Shown here one piece after another: positions 28,648 through 37,684 of a stretch of DNA of 64,000 nucleotides. The position numbers and the translations under genes were made by a program. Where the stretch lies: NCBI RefSeq assembly GCF_001544455.2, contig NZ_FCOC02000016.1:81211-145210 (forward strand), written 5' to 3'. This DNA comes from Caballeronia sordidicola (GTDB taxonomy: Bacteria > Pseudomonadota > Gammaproteobacteria > Burkholderiales > Burkholderiaceae). Position 1 is the first letter of the stretch; the number at the start of each line of letters is the position of its first letter. The notes under the pieces are model-generated. The model was not told the origin of the DNA, made no database searches, and saw only the letters and a program-made list of their open reading frames with translations.

Positions 28648-29625
28648 GTGGTTCAACGCATCCTAGAAGCGGGCGAGATCGAGTCGCTTGATCAGTCCGC
28701 CATTCCGCGCATTCGCACGCCCGAGCGCTCTGCTGTATTTCGCGCGCGCGCGGCGCGCCTGCGGGCGCTTGCTGAACGGTCCAACCCCATAGCGGGTTAT
28801 TTGCGGTTGATGGCGGCGCTTGCAGACGCACAGCAGGACGTGATCCAGGATTTCAAAGCTCAACCGCCGAGCGCCGAGTTGATCGCGAGCGCGCAGAAGC
28901 ATTCGATGCCATTGATCCCGGCGCTGTCCGGCGTACGGGACCCCGCTTGGCGCGACGTGCTGATTCGTCTGCTCCACAAACTCAAGGCCGCTGGCCCGCT
29001 CACGCCTGCTCTAGAGCAGTTGATTGCAAAAATCGAATCGCTCGATTCCGCCACGCTCGAAGCGCAAGCCGACGCCATCTTCGCGCAGCGGTTTGCCGAA
29101 GTAGACCCGGCGAGCGCGCCGTTTATTTCGGCCGCGTTGCAAGTGGTGTGGACCGACATGGCCGCCGATATCGATAAACGCGACGTACCGTACATAGAGA
29201 CGCTTGGACTGTGTCCCGTTTGCGGTTCGCATCCGGTTGCGAGCACGGTGCGTATTGGCGGCGCTTACGAGAATTACCGGTATCTGCAGTGCGGCCTGTG
29301 CGCCACCGAGTGGCACATGGTCCGCACAAAATGCTCGAACTGCGATTCGACCAAGGGAATTGCCTATCATGCATTGGGAACACCGGATGCTGATACGCAG
29401 ACCAGGGAAATAGAATCGAAAAAAGCACCGCTGAAAGCGGAATCCTGCGACGAATGCCATACGTACAGAAAAATTGGCTTCCAGGACAAGGACTACGATT
29501 TCGAACCCTTCGCCGACGATCTCGCGAGCCTGACGCTGGATTTGCTGATGGGTGAGGAAGGTTACCGGCGCGCATCGCTGCATCCGTGGTTGTGGCCGGA
29601 ACACGCCGGCGATAAAACTGACTAA
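28648..29625 (+). CDS. fdhE: FdhE, formate dehydrogenase accessory protein
   Basis: 325 aa, cytosolic factor required for active Tat-exported formate dehydrogenase. Conserved C-terminal CxxC rubredoxin-like pairs are seen: LCPVCGSHPV, QCGLCATEWH, CSNCDSTKG and CDECHTYRK. Start is the GTG at 28648 (AGAGG 11 bases upstream); a longer frame to 28600 has no SD. Downstream of fdnGHI and before selA, as expected for the selenoenzyme cassette. Confidence 0.93.
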   Translation: MVQRILEAGEIESLDQSAIPRIRTPERSAVFRARAARLRALAERSNPIAGYLRLMAALADAQQDVIQDFKAQPPSAELIASAQKHSMPLIPALSGVRDPAWRDVLIRLLHKLKAAGPLTPALEQLIAKIESLDSATLEAQADAIFAQRFAEVDPASAPFISAALQVVWTDMAADIDKRDVPYIETLGLCPVCGSHPVASTVRIGGAYENYRYLQCGLCATEWHMVRTKCSNCDSTKGIAYHALGTPDADTQTREIESKKAPLKAESCDECHTYRKIGFQDKDYDFEPFADDLASLTLDLLMGEEGYRRASLHPWLWPEHAGDKTD

Positions 29626-29657
29626 CCTTAGCGAATCCAACAAAAAAGGATCGGCTT

Positions 29658-31088
29658 GTGAGCGATGTAACAAGCGCTGAATTGCGGGCGCTGATGGCGC
29701 ATGTGCCATCTGTGGAACAGGTCATGGCGTCGGCCGCTTTCGTAACGCTGGCAGGCGAGTTCGGGCGCGCACAGGTCCTGGCCACGCTAAGGAGCGCGCT
29801 CGACGGCTGGCGCGCGGCTGCGCTCTCCGGTTGCGCTTCCGTGGGCGCGCTCGATCTGCCCGAGCTGACGGCATCGGTTGAACGGAGTCTTCACGAGCGC
29901 AACCGGGCGCGCTTTCGCACGGTGTTCAATCTGACCGGCACGGTGCTTCACACCAACCTCGGCCGCGCGTTGCTGCCCGATACCGCGATCAGTGCGGTCG
30001 TTGCCGCGTTGACGCGGCCGGCAAACCTCGAGTTCGATCTGGAGACGGGCAAGCGGGGCGACCGCGATGACCTGATCGATGAACTCATGTGCGAGCTCAC
30101 GGGCGCAGAGGCCGCGACTGTCGTGAACAACAACGCGGCGGCGGTGCTGCTGACATTGTCCGCATTGGCGTCACGGAAAGAAGTGATCGTATCGCGCGGT
30201 GAACTCGTGGAAATCGGCGGCGCGTTTCGCATTCCCGACATCATGAGCCGCGCGGGCGCGAAGTTGCGCGAAGTCGGGACGACCAACCGTACGCACCTCA
30301 AGGACTACGACGAAGCCATCGGCCCGCGCACGGCGCTGCTCATGAAAGTCCATACGAGCAACTACGCCATCAATGGCTTCACCAAGGAAGTGACAGTGAG
30401 CGGCCTTGCTCCGTTATCGAAGGAGCGCGGCGTGCCCATAGCGGTCGATCTGGGCAGCGGCACGCTGGTCGATCTGACCCAGTGGGGATTGCCGCGCGAA
30501 GATACGGTGCGCGAGACCATTCTTGCGGGTGCGGACGTGGTCACGTTCAGCGGTGACAAGTTGCTGGGCGGACCGCAGGCCGGCCTGATCGTCGGGCGGC
30601 GGGACCTGATTGCGAAGATCAAGAAGCATCCGCTCAAGCGTGCGTTGCGGGTTGGCAAGCTGACGCTTGCCGCGCTCGAGCCTGTATTGCAGCTTTATCG
30701 CGCGCCGGAATTGCTCGCCGAGCGACTCACCACGTTGCGTTTGCTCACGCGTCCCGCCGATGCCATCCGCGCCGCCGCCGAGCGGGTGCAGCCGGCTTTG
30801 CAACGCGCGGCGGCCGAGCGTTATACGGTTTTGGTCGAACCGATGTTCAGCCAGATCGGCAGCGGCGCATTGCCCGTCGAGGTACTGCCGAGCTATGGTC
30901 TTGTCGTCAGGATGACTGATGGAAAGCGCGGCGGACGCCAGTTGCTCGCGCTTGAAAAGAAGCTGCGCGAGATGCCGCGCCCGGTGATTGGCCGCGTCGC
31001 CGACGACGCATTGCGCCTCGATCTTCGTTGCCTGGAAGCCGCCGACGAAGCGGAATTCGTCGCGCAACTGGTGGGTCCGGAAGAATGA
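29658..31088 (+). CDS. selA: L-seryl-tRNA(Sec) selenium transferase
   Basis: 476-aa PLP enzyme that converts Ser-tRNA(Sec) to Sec-tRNA(Sec) using selenophosphate. Family segments: FNLTGTVLHTNLGRALLP, MKVHTSNYAINGFTKEV, VDLGSGTLVDLTQWGLP and the PLP-lysine region TFSGDKLLGGPQAGLIVGR. Starts with GTG at 29658 (AAAAAAGGATC before). The stop overlaps the selB start by 4 bases, so the two are coupled. selD, which makes selenophosphate, is not in the window. Confidence 0.96.
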   Translation: MSDVTSAELRALMAHVPSVEQVMASAAFVTLAGEFGRAQVLATLRSALDGWRAAALSGCASVGALDLPELTASVERSLHERNRARFRTVFNLTGTVLHTNLGRALLPDTAISAVVAALTRPANLEFDLETGKRGDRDDLIDELMCELTGAEAATVVNNNAAAVLLTLSALASRKEVIVSRGELVEIGGAFRIPDIMSRAGAKLREVGTTNRTHLKDYDEAIGPRTALLMKVHTSNYAINGFTKEVTVSGLAPLSKERGVPIAVDLGSGTLVDLTQWGLPREDTVRETILAGADVVTFSGDKLLGGPQAGLIVGRRDLIAKIKKHPLKRALRVGKLTLAALEPVLQLYRAPELLAERLTTLRLLTRPADAIRAAAERVQPALQRAAAERYTVLVEPMFSQIGSGALPVEVLPSYGLVVRMTDGKRGGRQLLALEKKLREMPRPVIGRVADDALRLDLRCLEAADEAEFVAQLVGPEE

Positions 31089-32998
31089 TCGTCGGCACGG
31101 CGGGTCATATCGATCACGGCAAGACCACGCTCGTTCGGGCCTTGTCGGGCGTGGACACCGACCGGCTGAAAGAAGAGAAAGTGCGCGGCATTTCCATTGA
31201 GCTTGGCTACGCGTACGTGCCGCTCGATAACGGCGACGTGCTGGGTTTGATCGATGTCCCCGGACACGAGAAACTCGTTCACACCATGACGGCGGGGGCG
31301 AGCGGTATCGATTACGCATTGCTCGTGATCGCCGCGGATGATGGCGTGATGCCGCAAACGCGCGAACACCTGGCGATCTTGCAGTTGCTTGGGGTGAAGC
31401 AAGGCGCGGTGGCGTTGACCAAGATTGATCGCGTGGATGAGGCGCGTTTGCACGACGTGCATCAGGAGATTGCATCGTTTCTGGCCGCGAGCACGCTGCA
31501 CAATGCACCGGTTTTCGATACCAACGCAACCCTCCCCGGCGACCCGGGCGTGGCTTTGCTCGACGCGCATTTGCGCGCGGCGGCGAGCGCGTGGCGCATG
31601 CGCCGCGACGACGGTTTGTTCCGGCTCGCGATCGACCGCGTATTCACGCTGTCCGGGCAGGGCACGATTGTTACCGGCACGGTGATCGCCGGACGGATGA
31701 CGGCAGGCGATACATTGCTGCTCGCGCCCAAGGGCGCTCCTGTGCGCGTGCGAAGCATTCACGCGCAAAATCGCGCCGCCGAGTCGGGTCGCGCGGGCGA
31801 ACGGTGCGCGCTTAATCTCGTGGGTATCGAGAAGGGCGCAATCAGTCGCGGCGACTGGATCGTCGATCCGAAATTGTCGCGAGTGTCCGAACGTATCGAT
31901 GCCACGCTCACCGTATTACCCGATGCCGCCGTCACGTTGCAGCATTGGGCCACGCTGCATGTACACCTTGGCACGCAGCACCGGGTCGCGCATGTCGCGC
32001 TGCTGGATGGCGAAATGCTGCGTCCGGATCAAACTGCGCGCGCGCAACTCGTGTTCGATCAGCCTGTGTGCGCGTTGCCGGGCGACCGGTTTATCGTGAG
32101 AAATGCGCAGGCGAACCAGACGTTGGGCGGCGGACATGTGCTCGATCCGTTCGGCCCGGCGCGCAAGCGGCGCATACCGGAACGCCTCCGTTGGCTCGAC
32201 GCAATCCAGACGATGCTCGACACCGGCACGCTCGACGCGCTGCTGGATCATGCGCCCCATGGTTTATCGCGCTCGTTGCTGGAACACCTCACTGGCATGC
32301 CGGCGGCGTCGCTGAATCTTCCGGCTGGCACTCGCACTGTCGCGCTATCCGGCGACGATGCGTTGTTCGTCGCAGGCGCGACGTGGGATGCGTTGAAGGC
32401 TCATTTGCTTGGAGCGTTGCAGCAATTCCATGAGCGTTCGCCCGACGAGCAGGGACCCGATGCATCGCGCTTGCGCAGGATCGCCGCGCCGCTGATGGAC
32501 GATGCGTTGTGGCGCGCGCTGATCAACGATGCATGCGCGAGCGGCGACATTGTCCGGAGCGGACCGTGGCTGCACATGCCGGGACACGCTGTCACGCTCG
32601 ATGCCGCCGAAGAGGCGCTTGCGTTGCAGTTGCTGCCTGCTTTGAAAGCCGGCGGTTTCAATCCGCCATGGGTTCGTGATCTTGCGGCTTCGCTTGGCGT
32701 ATCCGAAGAGCGTGTGCGTCTGTTGATGCGCAAGCTTGCGCGGCAGGGCGAAGTTTTCCAGGTGGTGCGGGATCTTTTTTATCATCGCGATGCAATCCGC
32801 GACCTCGCTGTAATCGCTGCGTCGGAAGCGAAAAAGAATGAGGCGAGACTGGCCGCCGCACCTTTTCGCGATGCCACCGCACTCGGGCGCAAACGCGCGA
32901 TCCAGGTTTTGGAATTTTTCGACCGCGTTGGGTATACTCGCTTCCACCGTGAAATGCACGTAATGCGCACGGACAGCCGTTGGCTCGATCTGCTTTGA
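31085..32998 (+). CDS. selB: SelB, selenocysteine-specific elongation factor
   Basis: 637 aa. The GTPase domain begins MIVGTAGHIDHGKTTLVRALSGVDTDRL with DVPGHEKLVHTM (G3) and ALTKIDRVD (G4); EF-Tu-like beta domains follow, and the C-terminal third is a chain of winged helices that read the SECIS loop (e.g. AASLGVSEERVRLLMRKLARQGEVFQV and the end DRVGYTRFHREMHVMR). It delivers Sec-tRNA to UGA codons such as that of fdnG. ATG 31085 overlaps the selA stop (ATGA). Confidence 0.96.
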   Translation: MIVGTAGHIDHGKTTLVRALSGVDTDRLKEEKVRGISIELGYAYVPLDNGDVLGLIDVPGHEKLVHTMTAGASGIDYALLVIAADDGVMPQTREHLAILQLLGVKQGAVALTKIDRVDEARLHDVHQEIASFLAASTLHNAPVFDTNATLPGDPGVALLDAHLRAAASAWRMRRDDGLFRLAIDRVFTLSGQGTIVTGTVIAGRMTAGDTLLLAPKGAPVRVRSIHAQNRAAESGRAGERCALNLVGIEKGAISRGDWIVDPKLSRVSERIDATLTVLPDAAVTLQHWATLHVHLGTQHRVAHVALLDGEMLRPDQTARAQLVFDQPVCALPGDRFIVRNAQANQTLGGGHVLDPFGPARKRRIPERLRWLDAIQTMLDTGTLDALLDHAPHGLSRSLLEHLTGMPAASLNLPAGTRTVALSGDDALFVAGATWDALKAHLLGALQQFHERSPDEQGPDASRLRRIAAPLMDDALWRALINDACASGDIVRSGPWLHMPGHAVTLDAAEEALALQLLPALKAGGFNPPWVRDLAASLGVSEERVRLLMRKLARQGEVFQVVRDLFYHRDAIRDLAVIAASEAKKNEARLAAAPFRDATALGRKRAIQVLEFFDRVGYTRFHREMHVMRTDSRWLDLL

Positions 32999-33048
32999 TG
33001 CGTGCAATGCGCGGCTGGCAGTTCAAACGGTTTTATCAGCGTCAAGAT

Positions 33049-33141
33049 GGAAGGCATCCGTATCCGGTGGTGCGGCTGGGCTTCAAACCCAGTTGGGGGC
33101 GTCAGACGTTCTCAGGTCGGTTCGACTCCGGCTGCCTTCCG
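33049..33141 (+). tRNA. selC: tRNA-Sec (anticodon UCA)
   Basis: 93-nt gene 50 bp after selB. The 8-bp acceptor GGAAGGCA pairs perfectly with TGCCTTCC at 33133-33140, followed by discriminator G. The anticodon loop is CTTCAAA (TCA anticodon) in a GCTGGG/CCCAGT stem, the variable arm is long (GGGGGCGTCAGACGTTCTC), and the T-arm holds GGTTCGACTCC. All match bacterial Sec tRNA, e.g. E. coli selC. CCA is not encoded (the next bases are CCCA), so it must be added. The 3' end is also the likely attachment core of the island. Confidence 0.95.
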
Positions 33142-33309
33142 CCCAGTGGGCCTTCCCGGTCATTCCGACCTCTTCCAATGATGTCCTGTAGATCGCTGAT
33201 TTTAAAGCGGTTTATGGGTAACGACGTGCTTGCGGCTACCGTTGACGTCCCGCACAATTTCCCCACGAAGTATGGGTAGCGATGTGGGTTTGTGGGTAGG
33301 GAGGTCAAC
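33142..33309. promoter_or_regulatory. Attachment and integrase control region
   Basis: Lies between selC and the integrase. Two copies of an imperfect 16-bp direct repeat, TATGGGTAACGACGTG at 33213-33228 and TATGGGTAGCGATGTG at 33271-33286, and a shorter TGTGGGTAGG at 33291-33300 form a phased array. Such repeats at P4-like integrases are arm-type binding sites or an operator for excision factors. The last copy runs into the GGGAGG ribosome-binding site. Confidence 0.5.
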
Positions 33310-34635
33310 ATGGCAGGACGACAGTTGCATCGACTCAGCGCTCTCCGAGTCGCGAAAGAAGTGATGCCGGGTCATTACGCGGATGGCGGTGGCCTCTACA
33401 TGCAGATCGCGGACAGCGGTGCGCGTTCATGGGTGTTCCGGTTCAAACTGAACGGTCGCATGCGGGAGATGGGTCTTGGTCCGCTCTCGCGGGTCTCTCT
33501 GGGCGAGGCGCGAAAGCTGGCCGCCGGGTACCGTGACATGGTCAGAGACCTGATCGATCCAATCCTTGCGCGGCGTGAGCAGCAGCGAAGGCAACTGCTC
33601 GACATATCGTCGGATGCCAACGTGACGTTTCGTGAAGCAACTGAAGCATTTATCCACGCGCACGAACCCCAGTGGCGAAATCTCAAGCATGTTCAGCAGT
33701 GGGGTAACACGCTCAAAACGTACGCGTATCCGGTCATCGGTGACGTCCGGGTGCGCGACGTTGACACCGCGATGGTCGTGCGGATCCTTCAGCCGATCTG
33801 GACGAGGAAGGCGGAGACTGCGCGTCGGGTGCGCGGCCGCATCAAGGCGATTCTCGACGCAGAGACGGTGCTGGGTCACCGCGTCGGCAGCAACCCGGCA
33901 CGATACGTTGACCATCTGCAACTCGTGTTGCCGCGGTCGAAGAAACGGTCGCAGGTGAACCATCACCCTGCACTACCCTGGGAGGACTTGCCTGCGTTTA
34001 TCCGGGAGCTTGAGCAACGTCCGCGGCGCGCGGCGCGTGTGTTGCATCTGCTCATCCTCACGGCGACCCGCACGAACGAGGTGCGTTTTGCGCGACCCGA
34101 GGAGTTCGACCTCGCCGCGCGCATATGGTCAATTCCTGGCGATCGTACAAAGAGCGGCCGGCCGCTTCGCGTACCGCTTTGTGACCGTGCTGTCGAGATC
34201 GTGCGCAGCGCATTGCCGAAGGCAAAATACGGCTATCTGTTCCCGGGCTGCAAGGAAGGGCGTCCGTTGTCGAACATGGCGATGCTGACGCTTCTAAGAC
34301 GGATGTCACGACACGGAATCACCGTACACGGTTTCCGCTCGACGTTCCGCGACTGGGTTGCCGAATGTACGGACTATCCCGATTCGCTCGCAGAGGAAGC
34401 CTTGGCACACGTCATCGTATCGCAGACAGTGGCAGCCTACCGGCGTCGCGACCAGCTCGAGCGTCGACGCCTGATGATGGCAGATTGGGGATTTTATTGC
34501 GGGAGTTCGCGTGAGAACACTGCGACGGTCAGGGAGCCTGTGTCGCAACCGGTTGCTGCCAAAACATCGTTCGCAAATCCGCCAAACCTTCACCGATGTG
34601 GGTGCCGTTCGCGATCAGTTGCGTTGGATGCGTGA
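33310..34635 (+). CDS. P4-type tyrosine integrase of the selC island
   Basis: 441-aa site-specific recombinase. The N-terminus is the DUF4102 arm-binding domain (HYADGGGLYMQIADSGARSWVFRFKLNGR). A core-binding SAM-like domain follows, then the catalytic domain with the first Arg in LLILTATRTNEVRFA, HGFRSTFRDW and the nucleophile Tyr in AYRRRDQLERRR. All are present, so it could be active. ATG 33310 lies 6 bases after GGGAGG; a GTG start at 33292 would be in frame but less well placed. It starts about 170 bp after selC, the classical arrangement for islands inserted in tRNA-Sec. Confidence 0.93.
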   Translation: MAGRQLHRLSALRVAKEVMPGHYADGGGLYMQIADSGARSWVFRFKLNGRMREMGLGPLSRVSLGEARKLAAGYRDMVRDLIDPILARREQQRRQLLDISSDANVTFREATEAFIHAHEPQWRNLKHVQQWGNTLKTYAYPVIGDVRVRDVDTAMVVRILQPIWTRKAETARRVRGRIKAILDAETVLGHRVGSNPARYVDHLQLVLPRSKKRSQVNHHPALPWEDLPAFIRELEQRPRRAARVLHLLILTATRTNEVRFARPEEFDLAARIWSIPGDRTKSGRPLRVPLCDRAVEIVRSALPKAKYGYLFPGCKEGRPLSNMAMLTLLRRMSRHGITVHGFRSTFRDWVAECTDYPDSLAEEALAHVIVSQTVAAYRRRDQLERRRLMMADWGFYCGSSRENTATVREPVSQPVAAKTSFANPPNLHRCGCRSRSVALDA

Positions 34636-34803
34636 GAACCATTCTTCCGCGTGATTGAGCCAGAACAAGAAATCGCTATGAAGTGCGACCGATGATTTCA
34701 CGAAGAGATGATCGAGTTGATAACGTATCTTGTATGCGCCACGACACCTCGTTGCCGAGTTGATTTCTGCGGCGAAATTGTCTAGCGGACGACTCTGGAA
34801 CAC
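34615..34803 (-). other. Short ORF, possible remnant, unknown
   Basis: 62 codons from a GTG; contains SDFLFWLNHAEEWF, which looks protein-like, but there is no SD and its 3' end overlaps the integrase end. The 406-bp gap between the integrases (34636-35041) otherwise shows only the palindrome at 34983. I do not recognise a family. Confidence 0.25.
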
Positions 34804-34982
34804 CGCGGAGTGGGAGTAATTTAGGATCCTCTGCAGTGGTCTGCAGAGGTCCGTCGACTCCCTGATTTCCCGTACAAAAACAAGGGTTTATCGACTATTT
34901 TGATCCGCTGCCGTCCGGCGGCAGCGCTACGTCGCCGACGGCATGGGCGACGGTATAGCATCTTTCTCTGCAGACGATCCAT

Positions 34983-35015
34983 TTTGATACCGTCACGGCG
35001 CGTGACGGTATCAAA
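34983..35015. promoter_or_regulatory. 33-bp perfect palindrome before the second integrase
   Basis: Two 15-bp arms, TTTGATACCGTCACG and its exact complement, are separated by GCG. It ends 26 bases before the second integrase ATG. There is no T-tract, so it is more likely an operator, or an RNA hairpin in the leader, than a terminator. Confidence 0.7.
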
Positions 35016-35041
35016 CACGGTATTAGTTCACGGAGTATTGC

Positions 35042-36313
35042 ATGCTCACGGACCTCGAATTGCGGGCGCTCAAGCCCACCGGCAGGATATACAAGGTTGC
35101 TGACCAGCGTGGCCTGTATGTGGCGGTTACCTCGTCCGGAGCGGTGAGTTTCCGCTTCGACTATCGTCTGAATGGGCGCCGGGAGACCCTGGTCATAGGC
35201 CGCTACGATCCCGGGCTACCAGCACGCGGCCCACGTGTTGCTGACGAACTTTCCTTTGGCATGTCGGTGCGTCTTGCGGAAGCAAGGCTGCTCCTTGAGC
35301 GGGCTCGTCGGGAAGTGGAACAGGGCGTCAGTCCGTCGAGAAACAAGGTTGAAAAGCGTGCAGAAGCGGCCGAAGCGATGACGTTTGGGAAGTGGGCCGA
35401 AAAATACTTCGCAGAAGCCACGCTCTCGGAATCGACCCGTGCGATGAGGAAGTCCATCTACGACCGGAATCTTGCAGCGGAGTTCGGGCGGCTGAAGCTC
35501 GAAGAGATCACACCTTCAAGACTCTTGATAAGGTGTGAGAAGATCAAGGAGCGGGGTGCTGCTGCACCCGCCGTTCAGGCACGCGACATCGTCCTGCAGG
35601 TCTACCGTTTTGTGCAGGCAAGAGGGCTGAAGGTAGTCAATCCGGCGGAAGACATCCGGCCCTCTGCCATCGCTACTTTCAAACCGCGGGACCGGGCACT
35701 GACACCCGGAGAAATCCACGTATTTTTCAAGGCACTGGAGCGCACGCCCACGCTGCCGACGCTGCGTCTGGGGGTCAGGTTCATGCTGCTGACCATGGTG
35801 CGCAAGTCGGAATTCATCCAGGCCAAGTGGGATGAGGTGGACTTCGGTGCCGCGGTCTGGACAATTCCGAAAGACCGGATGAAGGCCGGGCGCGCGCACA
35901 ACGTTTATCTGAGCCAGCAAGCCCTTGATATTCTGGTCACCTTCAAGACGTGTTTCGGCGCAAGCTCGTACCTGCATCCTGGGCGCTACGAAACGGAATT
36001 GCCGATAAGTGCTGCTACCCTGAATCGCGTAATCGATAGTGCCGTCAAACTCGTTCGCGAGAGTGGGGCGGAGGACTTCGAATCTTTCTCGGTCCATGAC
36101 CTACGGAGAACGGCGAGCACGCAACTGCATGAAGCCGGGTTCAACAGCGACTGGATCGAAAAATGTCTGGCGCACGAGCAGCACGGGGTGAGAGCGGTGT
36201 ACAACAAGGCTGAATATGCCGAGCAGCGGAGAACAATGCTGCAGGCGTGGGCGGATACGCTTGACGGCTGGATAGCAAAGGATCCTGCTGCGCATAGCGC
36301 CGGTCAGGTGTAG
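35042..36313 (+). CDS. Second tyrosine recombinase (DUF4102 integrase family)
   Basis: 423 aa. N-terminal DUF4102 domain (LKPTGRIYKVADQRGLYVAVTSSGAVSFRFDY), a SAM-like core-binding domain near residues 115-200, and the catalytic domain with MLLTMVRKSEFIQAKWDEVDF, SVHDLRRTASTQLHEAGF and the nucleophile Tyr in VYNKAEYAEQRRTM. All catalytic residues are visible. It is clearly different from the first integrase, so it probably marks a second element nested in, or a tandem insertion beside, the first. Starts at ATG 35042 behind a GGAGTATTGC site. Confidence 0.9.
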   Translation: MLTDLELRALKPTGRIYKVADQRGLYVAVTSSGAVSFRFDYRLNGRRETLVIGRYDPGLPARGPRVADELSFGMSVRLAEARLLLERARREVEQGVSPSRNKVEKRAEAAEAMTFGKWAEKYFAEATLSESTRAMRKSIYDRNLAAEFGRLKLEEITPSRLLIRCEKIKERGAAAPAVQARDIVLQVYRFVQARGLKVVNPAEDIRPSAIATFKPRDRALTPGEIHVFFKALERTPTLPTLRLGVRFMLLTMVRKSEFIQAKWDEVDFGAAVWTIPKDRMKAGRAHNVYLSQQALDILVTFKTCFGASSYLHPGRYETELPISAATLNRVIDSAVKLVRESGAEDFESFSVHDLRRTASTQLHEAGFNSDWIEKCLAHEQHGVRAVYNKAEYAEQRRTMLQAWADTLDGWIAKDPAAHSAGQV

Positions 36314-36372
36314 CCTGTCGATCGAGGCCTGAGTCCGACTGCAGAGAAGCGACCGTGTGTCGATGGCGTAGC

Positions 36373-37083
36373 TTACGCAAACGGCGCTGGCGCACTCATG
36401 TAAATTCCTTCGATGGTTTGGCGGACAGCCTCGACACGTTTGAGCGCGATTTCGATGAATGCTTGCGCAAGACGCGATGGTTCGTTGTGTGCGGCGGTCA
36501 ACATCGCATAGTCGTAAGGCACGAAAGGTTGCATCGGCTTAAGCACAAGACCGGGGTGCTGGAACGCAACCGCGGTGAAGGGGTCGATTATCGCGATGCC
36601 CAAACCTTCATGTGCAAGCAGTGCGGCTTGGGCGGACATCATGGCTTCAACAGAGGACACAACGGACACTCCCGCCTTCGCGAAGGCCTCATCGATCAGC
36701 CTGCGCAACATGCTGTCGGAGCCGAGCGAAATAATCGGTTCTGAGGATAGCAATGCCGGAGTCAACAACGGTTCCGCGGCCGTCAATATTTGGCTATCGG
36801 TAGCATCCCAGACCTCTGCATGACCTGCCCATTTGATCTCGATAGGAATATCGATCTTCACACCTGAATCTAGCAGGTAGGAGATACGCATATCGGGCTT
36901 TTTTGCGTCAAACACTTCTGGCTCTCGTGCACCGACTATGGGCTGCTTAGCGAGCATCGGTATAAGTTGGCCATATACCGCAGTTTGAAACGCCTTCTCG
37001 TCGAGAGGTTTTCGATCGCCGGCCGTTTTGGTACCTTGCCAAAGCAGCGGCACGAGACTGTGGTCAGAGCGAAAGGCGGCCAC
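36373..37083 (-). pseudogene. Chimeric ORF: nuclease-like fragment fused to a LysR C-terminal domain
   Basis: 236 codons, open but made of two unrelated parts. Residues 1 to about 93 end with KPDMRISYLLDSGVKIDIPIEIKWAGH, a beta strand plus E-x-K pattern of PD-(D/E)XK nucleases, without the rest of the domain. From about residue 95 (near 36800) the sequence is a LysR-type effector-binding domain (AEPLLTPALLSSEPIISLGSDS ... LAHEGLGIAIIDPFTAVAF) lacking its helix-turn-helix. The simplest reading is a recombination junction joining two truncated genes in frame; a working fusion is unlikely. It lies directly beside the integrases. Confidence 0.7.
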
Positions 37084-37309
37084 TAGTCATGTTGCGATCG
37101 TCTCATTCAGTAAAGCTGCGGCATTGGCTTCACTCCGAACAAGTGCTGTGGGTGACCGGGAGCGATGACGGCGGAAACGCGGAAGATCGACCGGATTGGC
37201 GAGACCCGATGCCCAGACATCGATTGAGTGGAAAGCGTGGTGAACGCAGCATCAGCTTGAAATCGACAAAAAAACGACGTAAAATCAGCAATAACTCGAC
37301 GGAGGTTCT

Positions 37310-37684
37310 ATGTCGGCTGTCCTTGATTTTCAGCAATTCGCCCTCGGCTTGCAGGCTGCGGACCGGCCGCTTATCGCGCCGGAACGGTTTGCCGCAGCCT
37401 TCCATTTGCGCCAGCAAGACTTGGCAGAGCTCGCTCATGTTCATCGCGCCACGGTATCGGCGGCGCCCACGAACGTGAAACTGCAGCAGTTCATGCGCGA
37501 CACGCTGCGGGTGTTGTCGGCGGCGATGGAGGTCAACCCGGATCAGGCTCAGGCGATGTACTGGTATAAAAATACGCCAATCCCTGAGTTCCAGCACCGT
37601 ACGGGCGAGCAACTTGTGTCGGCGGGCAAAACTGAAGCGGTGATTTCGTATCTGCTTTCGATTGCGGGCGGTTCGACGGGATGA
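37310..37684 (+). CDS. Xre/MbcA/ParS-type antitoxin (DUF2384)
   Basis: 124 aa. N-terminal helix-turn-helix (RFAAAFHLRQQDLAELAHVHRATVS), then the DUF2384 end QAMYWYKNTPIPEFQHRTGEQLVSAGKTEAVISYLLS, which inserts into the toxin active site in this class. GGAGG precedes ATG 37310. Its stop overlaps the toxin start by 4 bases. It should neutralise the RES toxin and repress its own promoter. Confidence 0.88.
   Translation: MSAVLDFQQFALGLQAADRPLIAPERFAAAFHLRQQDLAELAHVHRATVSAAPTNVKLQQFMRDTLRVLSAAMEVNPDQAQAMYWYKNTPIPEFQHRTGEQLVSAGKTEAVISYLLSIAGGSTG

Noticed and set aside
37089..37478. Plus-strand ORF of 129 codons
   Set aside because: It overlaps the antitoxin gene in another frame and has no SD or protein character.
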